A stretch of 64,000 nt of DNA, taken from positions 744,001 to 808,000 of the forward strand of contig JAGYVD010000004.1 of assembly GCA_021209875.1 (NCBI GenBank), in the 5' to 3' direction. Position numbers and translations under genes: made by a program. The notes beneath the pieces are model-generated. The model did no database searches and was not told the DNA's origin. It saw nothing but the letters and a program-made list of their open reading frames with translations. Position 1 is the first letter of the stretch; every line of letters starts with the position of its first letter. Below are positions 1 to 9,922 of this stretch, piece after piece. Origin of the DNA: Rosellinia necatrix (Eukaryota > Ascomycota > Sordariomycetes > Xylariales > Xylariaceae).

Positions 1-1006
1 GTATTGTGCTTGCGACCACTAAACCTTCTCTTGCCCATCCAGTGCATAACACGTGACCTAACGAGCGTGGCTGGCGGGCCGGGTTCAAATAGCTGAGCGT
101 ACGTTGTTGGTTTACATTCTTTTTCTTAGGGTTGCTTGTCCAACTATGTAGATAGTTGAGCGGCAACGCCAGTATCCGTACACATGTTGCCAACTGGCGC
201 GCACAGACTGGTTGGCCACAGGTTAATTCCTCTTACTTACTCTTTTCTTTCTCATCTATAGATTTTCCGCACAATACATCGCTTATTGCCGAAGGCATGC
301 CCTCTTATTTGCGACTGATTCAACAAATAATAATATATACCTAATATAAAAGCCGCTATTCATACCTCGGGGGTATGCACTGCTTCCGTACTAATTTTTC
401 TCTTATGCCTTGTATATCTGCAATAAGCTTAGACACATTAATTTTGTCCCAACCTAGAGTTGTCTTCGCGAGGCCGATGGAGAACCCTTCCATGTGTGAT
501 GGACACTAGCTACATGCCCACCTAGTAGATTCCTTCTGTTACCTAGAACTTCTACTCTACAGTACCAATCTACTAGCTCCCTGAATTATTGTTATATTGG
601 GACCGATATTATCTCCCTCCCTACCCTGAACCCTTCACCAGCGCCATTAGAAGCGCACTGTGATTCATGTCAGGGCTCGTATATAGAAGTGCTTACCGGT
701 CTCCTCCAGTGTCAGCATCACGCTGCTGCTTCTACGGATTCAAATTTGCCGCCTCAAGGAAATTACATAATGCAAGTCAAGGCCGCAAAACCCCTTACCA
801 CGCGGGTTGCGACTCATTTTCTAAGTATAATATATTAAGTTAACAACTCTAGTTTATAAAAGGACTTCTTCTTGTTCTGTTGGAATTTCATTCCACCAAC
901 TACCTGTCAATCCCGATCTACTCCTCTTGCCCCAACATTTGGGATATGGGAACCACAAAAGTTTGTTCTTCTTCGATTTTTCTTTGGCTACGTTGTCTTG
1001 CATTTT
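1..1006. other. Intergenic stretch, no recognisable gene
   Basis: Moderately AT-rich sequence with short open frames only. None shows a recognisable domain or convincing intron structure. A GGTTCAAAT string near 82 resembles a tRNA T-loop, but no acceptor or anticodon stem can be built around it. I see nothing else here. Confidence 0.5.
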
Positions 1007-1009
1007 TCA

Positions 1010-1885
1010 CATCTTTATTTGACGCATCGGGGTAGGCGGTACTCGCGATTCTTGCAATTCCCGGTCCGCGTCGAAATCCTTCCGTATGAACTCAGTGAGC
1101 TTGACGAGGGTGTCCTGGACAACCACCTTGGCTAGCTGTGGTGTAAGAGAATCGGATTCGTAGCCAGCTTGTACCTCGGCGAAGGAACGGAAAGTGGTAG
1201 CTTCGGTCTCACCTTTCAAAACCACGTCGATGGATGCTTTCCTGTCCACCCAGCGTAACTCTGAGTATGGGAGGATGACGTGCTGGATAAAGGCCATGAT
1301 GCCATTCCCCTGAGTTACGCGGGGGGCAGTGGGCCTTGGCGATCTTCTTGCGAATTGTCTCGGCATCGTCGAGTAGATCAATCTTGGACTTGGGGTCCGA
1401 GCTGCTCATCTTGCCGCCAGCAAGACCCGGGACCATGGGATTCGTCAGGCGTGCTCTCACCTCGAAACCGACCTTGGCCATGGTGTCGTGGGACGGGGCG
1501 AATGTTTTGCGCCGGTCCATTCCACCAGACTCGGCGTCGGCATCGAGGCACTCTTCATCCAGGGGCTGCATCATGGGGTAGATACCATCGGCCATGACAG
1601 GCTCTCCCATGCTATTAACAATCTCGCTGCTTGCCTTGCCAGCATTGTGCACCGACACTTTGTTGCTCAGTCGCAGGAGGTCGCGGGAAAATTCGGGGGA
1701 CAGTTGGTACGAACTGCGGCGAACGAACTCGAGCTTGTCTGGGTTAACGCCAACGCTACGAAGAAGCGCACGAATGGCGCGTTTCGTAGTACTGCACCCG
1801 GCGTTCGAGGACTCCTTCGGTCGCCTTGTTGGCATTGTAGTGGAGTACTGTGACTGGGTAGTAGGGAAGTGGACACCAAGGGCTT
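1010..1885 (-). pseudogene. Tyrosyl-tRNA synthetase relic (frameshifted, N-terminus missing)
   Basis: Cytoplasmic TyrRS activates tyrosine with ATP and charges tRNA-Tyr. The minus strand carries the second half of the class I catalytic core. I see a region like RALLRSVGVNPDKLEFV, then SSYQLSPEFSRDLLRL, a degenerate GGMDRRK segment, NPMVPGL, and the signature GGKMSSSDPKSKIDLLDD, whose KMSSS loop binds ATP. The frame breaks near 1316-1325 inside a C/G-rich run. The C-terminal part (GNGIMAFIQHVILP, then FRSFAEVQAGYESDSLTPQL) continues in another frame to about 1050. A second break near 1775-1790 separates an upstream piece (VLERRVQYYET) from the core. No HIGH motif or Rossmann N-terminus is present upstream. 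Two frame breaks plus the missing N-terminus argue for a dead duplicate, with the working gene elsewhere. The family call is firm; the exact ends are approximate. Confidence 0.85.
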
Positions 1886-2045
1886 AAACCGGCTACAGTG
1901 GCATAAAAAGGGGGGCGTAACATTTCCATGTAAATTTCGAAGCTTCACTTCTACAGACTGTTTTTGGCGATGTTTTACACATAAATTACCTGTTAATTAA
2001 TTTCTATTTCCTACTACCTAATTGATCGTTTTATTCCCTGTTTAT

Positions 2046-2201
2046 TTAAGTATATTACGCTACAGTTGGAAACCTAAGGACGACTTATCTCCAACGGAAC
2101 CGCTATTATTATCTTTTACTAAATACAGGCGGGTTCACTTCAGCATCAAGGAATCCGTGAAGATCTGCGAGACCCGTAGGAGTCATTACCACACACAATA
2201 A
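2046..2201 (+). pseudogene. Gene fragment, possibly CorA-like Mg2+ transporter C-terminal part (copy 1)
   Basis: The frame beginning TAC AGT TGG near 2064 reads YSW..KDDLSPTEPLLLSF followed by TKYRRVHFSIKESVKICE and ends at a stop near 2199. This looks like the coiled segment that precedes the membrane helices in fungal CorA-like proteins, but I recognise the family only tentatively. No membrane segments follow and no start precedes, so it is a fragment. The DNA around 2064-2125 is closely similar to 15480-15545, where the same peptide recurs in the same orientation. The two copies therefore share an origin, either a gene family or a duplication. Confidence 0.4.
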
Positions 2202-2975
2202 GGATGCGCTCGAAACACTGCTAAACTCGACAACTTAAGCCTAATATGCTCACGTTTATGTATAGCAGCGACTTCTATGTTTATATACCAGCGGCTGTAA
2301 ATTCTGGCTACTCTGCATTTGCATACCCACTGCTAGGCTTAGAAATGGGATCAGATTGTCAACGCGGCTTTGATGACGCAGTCCTCCGCTGCATTGCTGC
2401 GAGGCCCGCGGTTTATAACCTTGGTACCATCGCTCTCCTGGAAGAAACATTTACCCCCGCAAAAGAAGATAAACCTGGTCGGGGTTCTCGCAAAGCAAGG
2501 TTTTGAGGAAATATGAAGAACCCCAAGAGGCTTATCGCTCGATTCAACTGAAAGTGGGGAATTCAGCGCGCGGGCTCAGGATCTAGGCGACCCGTGCATC
2601 GCCTTTGGTAAATCTTAATGGCTCGGGGGATTTGCAGAGAAGAAACAGATCTGCTGAGAGTTGTTGCGGCACGCAAAGGAGCCGGTAGGTGGAGCAGACA
2701 CGAGAAAGTATGTCTTGTCTTCCGTAGCCCCTCGCTTGCACTCCATCTTCAAAGAGAGAGGGTGGACGAGGAGGATGGGGAACATGGCAGGGCTGAGATC
2801 ATCCCCATGCCAGAGATTCGGGATTAGCAGGGCGGAAAAGCGATTCCTCTTCGAAAATAGATGGTACATATGATCGCTGAGACACGAGAAAATTTCAAAG
2901 AGCGGCAGTATCGGGTATATTCCTATTCTATCCCCGGACTCCCTAATCGCCAACGCCGACAGTCCTTCCCCCCCT
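2202..2975. other. Intergenic; open frames without recognisable homology
   Basis: Contains an 86-codon open frame on the plus strand (2246-2506) and overlapping frames on both strands at 2615-3001. None carries a motif I know, and the opposing frames overlap each other. The segment next to 2975 is the likely 3' flank of the oxidoreductase gene. Confidence 0.4.
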
Positions 2976-4359
2976 TTAATATGTGGATGGCATGACGGCA
3001 AGCCGGCCCCCGTCGAAAGCGAAGATGGTGCCGTTGCAGTACGCGCCGGCCCGGCTGGCGAGGTACAAGATGGTGCCCGCGAGCTCCTCCTCGGTGCCCC
3101 AGCGCCTGGCGGGCACGAAGTCCGGGTGGTCAGGGCCCTCGGCCTCGGGGTCGCGGGCGTTGAGGATCGGCTCGGCCATGTCCGACATGAACCCTAATAT
3201 CCCCCCGCCGCCGCCGCCGCCGCCGGCGGCCCCCCTCACAAGTCAGCAGATGATATCGTAGTGTACGGGGAGAGACGATGATAAAAGAGCGTCAAGATAA
3301 GATAAGAAAATGCAAACAGAAAAACACCCCGACAAAAAGGGTCGTCAAACGAGAAACAGGACAGGGAAGAAGGGGGGGGGGGGGTAGGGAACATGCGGCC
3401 GTCAAGACTCACACCCCGGCGCCAGCGTGTTGACGCGGATCCGGTACGGCGCGAGGTTGGTGGCGGCCTGCTGCGCGAGTTGCACGACGGCGGCCTTGCT
3501 GGCAACGTAGGCGGGCGGGGACGCCCTCTCGCGGCTGTACGCGGCGACGCTGGCGGTGACGACGACCTGGCTCTGGACATGCGGGAACCTCCCACTCCCA
3601 CTCCCACTCCCACTTCCACTTCCACCACCATTCCCACTTCCGCCACCACTGTGAGTATCCGGCGGCGCCGCCCCCCCGTACCCGTACCCGCCGCCGCGCC
3701 CCACGGCGTCCCGGTTCCCCGCGTCCAGGAGCGCCAGGAACGCGCCGATGGTCAGGAAGGCGGCGGTGGCGTTGACGCGCAGCGTGTGCGTGAAGGCGGC
3801 CTCGTCGAGGTCCTCGAATAGCCTGCGTCGCAGGCCCGCGATCCCTTCCCCTTCCCCTTTCCCTTTCCCTTCCTCGTCGTCGTCGTCGTCGTCGTCATCG
3901 TACGACGCCATGGGCCCCAAGATCCCCGCGTTCGCCACGAGCAGGTTCACGTGCCCCGAGGCCGCCGCGATGGCGTCCACGGCCGCCTGCAGCGACGTCT
4001 TCGACGTCACGTCGCAGACCATCGGGCTGAGGACCCCCCGCCGGCGCCGTCGACGCTGCTGCTGCTGCCGAGAGCACGCTGGCCCGGCGCCCCAGGATGT
4101 ACACTTTCCGCGCGCCCGCGGCCGCGAGCGCTTTCGCGAAGGCGAGCCCGATCCCTGGCGCTCGTGTGGCGTTTTTGTTAGCGGTTGGCTGGTTGGTTGG
4201 TTGGTTGGTCGGGCGCGGTGGGGGTTGGGATAGGGGCTTTGTTGGCATGAGGGGGAAAAGGGGGGAGGAGAGGGGGGGGGGGAGGGAAGACGTACCAGTG
4301 CCACCGCCGGTTATGACGGCGACCATGCCGTCGACTCTGAATAATGTTGACAAATCCAT
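2976..4359 (-). CDS. Short-chain dehydrogenase/reductase, three exons, one apparent frameshift
   Basis: A classical SDR, an NAD(P)-dependent oxidoreductase with unknown substrate. Exon 1 is 4296-4359, exon 2 is 3413-4154 and exon 3 is 2976-3193. Intron 1 has donor GTACGT, a GCTAAC branch site and a CAG acceptor. Intron 2 has donor GTGAGT and a TAG acceptor, chosen because it gives the family-like APGWFMSDM junction. The nucleotide motif TGGGTGIG spans residues 17-24 across intron 1. LLVANAG follows, then S223 and Y237-x3-K241 as catalytic residues. Two simple-sequence inserts swell it to about 340 residues: an acidic D8-E2 tract after the NAG motif and a Gly/Ser-rich tract before the catalytic Ser. 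The frame changes near 4034-4039, a C6 run beside GCT repeats: the part ending in GRRASVLS and the part beginning VCDVTSKTS lie in different frames, and removing one base joins them. This may be a sequencing homopolymer error or a recent disabling mutation. Confidence 0.85.
3588..3650. repeat. Coding minisatellite (CCCACT-like) in the SDR gene
   Basis: Tandem hexamer-like CCCACT/TCCACT repeats on the plus strand encode the Gly-Ser tract of the SDR on the minus strand. The repeat is in frame and lies just before the catalytic serine segment, so length variation between strains would not break the frame if it occurs in units of three. Confidence 0.85.
3874..3902. repeat. Coding TCG trinucleotide repeat (poly-Asp) in the SDR gene
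   Basis: Eight or so TCG/TCA units on the plus strand read as GAC/GAT (Asp) codons on the minus strand. They form an acidic tract placed between the NAG motif and the next helix, probably a surface loop. Adjacent CCCTTT-like units encode the following Gly/Lys/Glu run. Confidence 0.85.
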
Positions 4360-5242
4360 GTTCGGTATTTGGTATTGCTCTAGTGTCCCGATACAGTCTA
4401 TTGCGAATGACTAAGCGTGGATGCTTCTTTTCTAGTTACTGGTAACATAACATGATGTTCGTGTCCCTTATCTTTTATAGACATACTAACCTTGTTAAGA
4501 ATCGGCGATACTACGAGCCAACATGATATCGCCGATATATGGATTACATCACAGCATATCTGTATATATTGCTCAGCGAATAGACAGCACTCTTCATCAT
4601 CCGTCGTCTCCGAGCCCGCTTGATATCGTGTCCTTTGGTCAGCTTTACGTGTTTCCAAGGCGGGACTCACAGGATAGCCCCTGTGCTACAATCCAACAAC
4701 TTGGACATGGGTCTTTCCCAAGGGCGTGAAAATCTAAGTTTATGTGAGCATGTTGAGGGTAGAAGATCGCGACACTGTATACGATGCAGCCTTGGCGTCC
4801 TGTACAGCGTGTTTCTGTTCCACCCCATTCATCAACGGGATCGGTGCCGATCAAAATGCTACGGACTTAGGAGCTTATGTCCGCTAAGACAGACTACCAA
4901 CCTGGCTGGGTCGAAATCCAATAGCACAGTACTCACTTATACGCATCCCTTTCGATAGTTGACGTGAAAACCTGATACCAATAAACACCAGAGACAGATA
5001 GAGATCGCTAGCTTGTGTATTTTTGCTGGAACGCCGTGTGAGGTGAGCCTAAGTGTTGCTTCCACCATCAATGCATATGTTACCTTGAATGTGTCCCATC
5101 ATGAATGAGAGTTTGAACTCCCACGAGTCTGCTGTGTAAGTGATCCCCCGGCTAACACGCGAAGGCGGTGTAATGGGGGCACCGCCTGACGGTACCCCCA
5201 AGCCAATATATTACACATGTCGTGGGACATCTGCTACCCAAT
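4360..5242. other. Intergenic: SDR promoter side and thymidylate kinase 3' flank
   Basis: Both flanking genes are on the minus strand, so the part next to 4360 is upstream of the SDR start and the part next to 5242 is downstream of the kinase stop. The open frames here (for example 4398-4670 and 4620-4958) overlap on opposite strands and show no domain. A GC-rich hairpin lies at 5163-5201. Confidence 0.5.
5163..5201. terminator. GC-rich hairpin downstream of thymidylate kinase
   Basis: GGCGGTG and CACCGCC can pair around a 9-nt loop, and an alternative stem pairs GGGGGCACCG with CGGTACCCCC (9 of 10). It lies 40-80 bp beyond the kinase stop on the transcribed strand. It may shape the 3' end of the transcript, but no polyadenylation signal was identified and the role is inferred. 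Confidence 0.35.
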
Positions 5243-6905
5243 TCACCTCACAATCCTGACCGTCCTCCCCTCCTCGCCCCTCTCGACAGCCTCAATGCGA
5301 CCACGTACGACGTCCCAGACCTTCTCCTGCAGCTCCTCCACGCTGAGGTCAGCATCCACAATCTGGATATCCTCCTCCTCTTGCTTGAACTCGCCCTCGG
5401 TCTCGGAGTCACCCCCGTCGCGGTCCCTCGCGCTACTGCTATTTGTGCCATTTCCAAACGGGGCTCTCTCATTCCTCGACGAGGGGCCCTTTCCATTGCT
5501 GGTGGACGTTTTGGTGGCGCGGACGGCCGTGCCTAGGTCGCCCATGCTCAAACCCCAAAAGAGCTCTCGAACTCGCCGCTGCATCTCGCCCTTTTCATAA
5601 ATCTCTCCTCCCCAACCGCCGCGCGACCGGGCCACCGATTCCTCAAGGTCAAGGAACAGGACCATGTCCGGGCGCGGTAGCCCTACCTCGGGTGCTTTCG
5701 CCCAGGACAGGGAGAGTGAGGACAGCTGCTTGGCGGCGCTGTAGACAATACCACTGTGATAGAAACGGTCGCAGACGACTGTGCGGCCTGCATGTAACTC
5801 AGCTTCGATTCTCTTCCTGTATAGTCTGTGAGCAAGGCATGGCCAAGAACAAAGGACGTCATAAAACTTGGTTTCGGGGAAATACTTACGCTGCTTCCCA
5901 CCGATTTGCGGTAAAGAGTAGATGAATCACGTGATCTTCTATCTCGGCCTCCCCCTTGAGATATTCGTCTATCATCTTACCAATAGGGGTGGTCCTATCT
6001 GTAAAAGTTCAGCATTCTGTCCATTTTCATTCAAGTTCGAGGGTGTTGTCAAACGAGATGGAGCCACCGCAGAGGTGCTGGGGTGACAGGGCCCTTGAGT
6101 CTATACATGGAGCGACGTAAAATGATAAAAGATGGGCCTTACCAGGGAACCGCATGAACTTGACTTCTCTCCCGCTCTCAATGCACCTCAGCTGCAGCAG
6201 TTTGGCCTGCGTGGTCTTACCGGCCCGATCCATGCCCTCGAAGACGATAAAGGCGCCCCGTACGGGGGGCTTCCGCTCCTCGCTCTCGTACTCGACGCCG
6301 ACCATGCTATCCCCCCCCATCTCGGGCGAGGCATTGCCGTTCTCCGCCGCCGCGGCCACACCCGGCGACATCTGGGGCGGGATGGTTGCCTGGGCCGGGT
6401 TCTGCGGCGAGATCTGGGGCGCCGCGAGCACGGGTCCCGGAGTTGGCGTGGGCGTGGGCGTCTTGGGGACAGCGGCGGCGGCAGTAGCGGCGGCAGTAGC
6501 GGCAGTGGTGGTGGCCCGCGCGCCGACGTTGACGACGATGCTGCTGCTGTCCGGCGCCGTCGGCGATGCGGGCTCGGCCGCGACGGTGCCGGGGGTGCTG
6601 GGGGCCGGATCGGTCGCGGGACCTGGCGCGGGCACTCCCTCTTCCCCTCCTTCCCCTTCTTCGCCTTCTTCCACCACCGGCGATCTGGTCATGGACTTGG
6701 CCTGCTGGGCGTGCGCCTCCTGGGCTTGGGCCTGAAGCTGCGCCGAAGGGGAGGGAGAGGGTGGTGACGACGGGTCCTCTGGTGGTGGCGGCGGCGGGGA
6801 AGCAGACGAAGCTGACTGTGCGGCCGGGTCGCGGGGCGACGACTGCAACGCGACGGCCGACGAGGCGATGGTTGCGGCAGTGGCAAGGTCATTGATGGAC
6901 GCCAT
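5243..6905 (-). CDS. CDC8: Thymidylate kinase (dTMP kinase), three exons, long N-terminal extension
   Basis: Phosphorylates dTMP to dTDP with ATP, an essential step of dTTP supply. Exons are 6143-6905, 5890-5998 and 5243-5816. The introns of 144 and 73 bp have GTAAGG and GTAAGT donors and CAG acceptors, and all phases match, giving 481 residues. The P-loop FEGMDRAGKTTQ lies near residues 222-233. The dTMP-binding DRTTPIG motif (255-261) is rebuilt exactly across intron 1. Next come CDRFYHSGIVYSAAK (306-320), FLDLEE and an Arg-rich lid with RSRGGWGGEIYE. A charged low-complexity insert sits between the lid helix and the C-terminal IQIVDADLSVEELQEKVW, which is typical of the family. The first ~210 residues are Ala/Pro/Ser-rich and look disordered; yeast-type enzymes are only about 216 residues long. 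A downstream Met near residues 180-200 could be the real start. The function is secure; the start is not. Confidence 0.93.
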
Positions 6906-6906
6906 T

Positions 6907-6907
6907 C

Positions 6908-6954
<47 letters not shown>
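6907..6954. repeat. CT/GA microsatellite immediately upstream of the kinase ATG
   Basis: An almost uninterrupted CT dinucleotide run ends 2-3 bases before the annotated ATG. On the transcribed (minus) strand it reads as GA repeats, so it lies in the 5' leader or core promoter if the upstream start is used. Confidence 0.95.
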
Positions 6955-6957
<3 letters not shown>

Positions 6958-8363
6958 GCGCGCGACGTCGCCGTCCCGTCTTATGTTGCAAGCCCAGCTG
7001 GCCTAGTGTGGAGGAGGCAGACAGACCGTCGTCTCCTTCCCACGTGATAGGAACGAACTAACCTGAACGGCGATACCGGTGTGTATGTATGTATGTACGC
7101 CTCTGTACCTGGGTCCGGCTGCTATGGTATATCGACGATGGATCTCCCTAGGGGGCTTGGATCGACGGTCAAGGGTCGACGCCACCGTAAGCTTGTAGCG
7201 ACGAATGAAGTTTCAATTGGGGCCGGGACGAGCCAATGGGATCGGGCCAGGGATCCTGGAGCCGTCCAATGTTTAATTGGACGTTGGATGGGGAAGGCAG
7301 AGACAGGGCCGAGACGCGGGTGGTTCAAATGGGGTCTACCGCTCCGTCGAGATCGTAGCGCAAGAGTAGCGGCAGTAGCGCAGAGTAGCGGCACAGGAGC
7401 ATGATACCACCGCCCGTCCGCTTACCTTCCCATAGGCCAGGTGCCCTTCGCTTAGCGCGCTCGAAAAGCGGGCCCCGAGAAACCTGATCGCGCCCCTCAG
7501 CCATCGGTACCTGCCTGCCTGCCGTACCTATACTCCCACAGGGTAGTACCTGGGGGTAGCACTGGCTGTCCCTGAGCCAAATACCGGTAGGTACTTAGGT
7601 GAGCACATGCACACTACCTAACCTACCTACTTACTCGCTTACCTACTCACTTACACAGCAAGTATTGGAGGGTCTACCTGAGCAAGCTCTAGCCTGCGAC
7701 GCCCCTTTATCGCGAGCAGCGCTACCTACCTATGGTACTTAGGTGTCATGCTGCTGCACCCTACATGCGTTAGTAGCGTAGCTTCAGCAAGCGCTCGGCT
7801 TCCACAAAGCTGGCTGCGTGGATTAGGTACCTGCCGGTGGTCGTCATCCTGTCTTATTCCCCAACCTGAAGGACAATAGCTCCTGTCTGGTAAATGAGGC
7901 AGCATCCGATACAGAAATCAAGACATATGCGAAAGGGATTACCCCACAACACATCTAGTATCCGGCACCCAGCAAGGAGGTATCCTGTAGCCAGCATCCC
8001 GTATCCGCAATGGTGAGGTACGTTACTACCTAGGTACCGCCAGGCACATAGTACTTCAATTGGTAGCTTAGATTCTCAACGTAATCTACCTAGAATCAGA
8101 TTGCATCTAGTCCGAGGACTCGATAGAGAAATCGCGAAGTGGACAACAGTAAACAGAGTGCATTTTGCATTGCTGTGAAACACGAAGCTCTATCCGTATT
8201 TACTGAAACCGAATTGAACAAGCGCAAAAAGCCAATGGCGACAACAACCGCCCAGAATTATAACAGATAACCATGGCCAGTTCTTTCCTGTAGGCCAACC
8301 CATCCCGAACTCCATTGACACCAGTCCGCCGACCCCTCGCTCCCAAACATCAACATTCAACCG
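6955..8363. other. Intergenic region rich in TACCT/AGGTA motifs
   Basis: No supported gene. It is upstream of thymidylate kinase and downstream of the KEN-box gene. Runs such as CTACCTACCTAC and CTGCCTGCCTGCC, and repeated near-palindromes such as TACCTAGGTACC, recur between 7500 and 8060. A GTATGTATGTATGT run lies at 7082-7097. Part of 8364-8457 may be a final exon of the next gene. Confidence 0.5.
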
Positions 8364-8457
8364 TCAACATGCACCGACGTCAACGTTCATTAGGATGTGG
8401 CCGAGTCCGTGTATCGCTCGGCCCGCCAAGCAAAAGACAAGAAGATACGAATTCCTC

Positions 8458-9922
8458 TCAGCAATACTCACCAACAGGTTCCGTCTCGTCCTTGGCGCTG
8501 CTGCTTTCCCAAACCTCAAAGCTCCCGTCCGCGCCGTCGGCTGGCTCGAGAGGTGCCGAGCTGTCTGCTCCCTGCATAAGCTCTTCGACGGACGCTGGCT
8601 TTGCCTCCTCGATCGGCTCCAGCTCGTCTATAGAGCCCGGCTCTCCCTCGGCCCAAACAGGCACCGAAAACGCGACCTGAGGAACGAAGTCCTGTGCTAG
8701 TGCCTCTTCATCCTCATCGTCGGGGATGACGACGACTGAGTTCTCGTCACAGCCCTTCGAGTAGTACTCCTTGGGGTCCATTTCGCCCAGCGGGTTTCTC
8801 TCCTTCTCCACCACCATCTCATCCGAGCTGGCACTGTATCGTGCCGCCCTCGGGTACGACGTCTGGGAGACATCATCTGGGGGAGGGATATTCTCTTTAC
8901 CTTCAGCGCGCTCGCGTTGCAGCCTCTTTTCGCTCTCCTCATCTGAGCTGATATCTAGGCCTAGGGCGCTATGCTGGAGCATGTTGGTAGCCTCTTCTGA
9001 CTCGGTGTCCTCGTGAATATCAAAGAACCACGATGACTTAGCTTCAGGTTCATGCAGACCGCTAAAGTCGGATGTGCCGGACGACAATCGCGCTGACGAG
9101 ACATCACCGCGATTCGCGTAGTTAGAAATGGTGCCGCGTAAGGCGGCGTCAAGAGAAAATGGGGTGGCTGGAGAGCTTGCAGCAAGACCAAAAACAGGGG
9201 GGTCGACGCGGGTAAAAGATCCCCCGGTACGTCTCCGAGATGAGAGAAGACCGGAGCGCTTTCGAGTTGGGGACCGTCCAGCAGGCGCAGACAGCGGAGA
9301 CCGGCCAATGCCTGTGTTGAGCTTGGCGCTTGGCGATTTAGGGTTTAATAACGAGCGTTGGCGAGGAGTGGTGGCCTGGAGGGGAGTCGCGACAGGTAAA
9401 TCATTGGTAGAAGCTGATTTGGTCAAAAAGAATGTTGATGGCTTGATGAAGGAGTCTTTCGAGGGAAAGCCATCAGCGCCTTTTGCTCGCTTAGAAAACA
9501 ACACCGGATCGACATTCTCTGAATTGTCTGACGCCGTCACTTCGGACGCTTTTCTTTTCACGGGCGATGAATTTGAAATCGCTACTTCACGTTAGTTCAT
9601 GCTGCAGGAAATACACATGTGTTTCATGATTATGCATAAGATACTGTCATGGTAATAGCAACTGCGCCTAGGGTTTTGAGTTCACAGGGGGAACGCTGCG
9701 AGTCGCGAGCGCAAATAGAACAGACAGAGGTGCAAGACGACATGTGTAGTTCATGTGCAGTTCATGCGCGGGGACAGATGCGATTGATGCGATTGACGCG
9801 CGGCAGGGATAGACGAGTTAGATTATAGTCGACTCACCATTTTGTCTGTTCTTCAGACTTGTCAAGGTTTGTAGACGCGCCTCGTTAAGAGGAGCGAAAG
9901 GTTGGCGAGCAAGAGTGGCCAT
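8458..9922 (-). CDS. Disordered hypothetical protein with a KEN box
   Basis: Not assigned to a named family. Exon 1 (9838-9922) starts at an ATG and encodes MATLARQPFAPLNEARLQ and ten more residues. Intron 1 (9582-9837) has donor GTGAGT, a CTAAC branch and a TAG acceptor. Exon 2 (8458-9581) then reads AISNSSPVKRKASEV and onward, about 402 residues in all. The protein is Ser/Pro/Glu-rich with no globular domain, many SP/TP phosphosite-like pairs, basic patches (KRK, RKR, SRRR) fit for nuclear import, an RSLLNPKSP stretch resembling a D-box, and GKENIPP with a KEN box at about residues 257-259. KEN and D-box motifs recruit APC/C, so cell-cycle-regulated destruction is an inference. The ORF ends ..EPVGEYC, but GTGAGT at 8471 is a good donor. 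A 55-bp intron ending at 8417 and a short last exon to about 8364 would give another C-terminus. Confidence 0.72.

Noticed and set aside
70..110. Possible tRNA end (GGTTCAAAT)
   Set aside because: No complementary T-stem, anticodon arm or acceptor stem can be drawn around it.
872..1597. Plus-strand open frames over the TyrRS relic
   Set aside because: They are shadows of the minus-strand synthetase homology and have no motifs of their own.
2246..2506. 86-codon open frame with an aromatic-rich start
   Set aside because: Unrecognised, overlapped by a minus frame, no intron or promoter support.
3185..3197. CCCTAA telomere-like hexamer
   Set aside because: A single copy at the splice acceptor of the SDR intron, not an array.
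3194..3234. Alternative acceptor at 3235 giving a poly-Gly exon start in the SDR
   Set aside because: It needs the weaker GTGTGA donor and inserts a Gly run. The TAG acceptor at 3194 restores normal PG-to-SxM spacing.
3393..4414. Several plus-strand frames across the SDR gene
   Set aside because: Their Arg/Pro/Ser-rich translations come from GC-rich coding DNA on the other strand.
6132..6895. Plus-strand frames opposite thymidylate kinase exon 1
   Set aside because: Low-complexity shadows of the Ala/Pro-rich extension.
9561..9561. Start of the KEN-box protein at 9561
   Set aside because: The codon there is GTG. An upstream ATG exon (9838-9922) with matching splice phase gives a better start.
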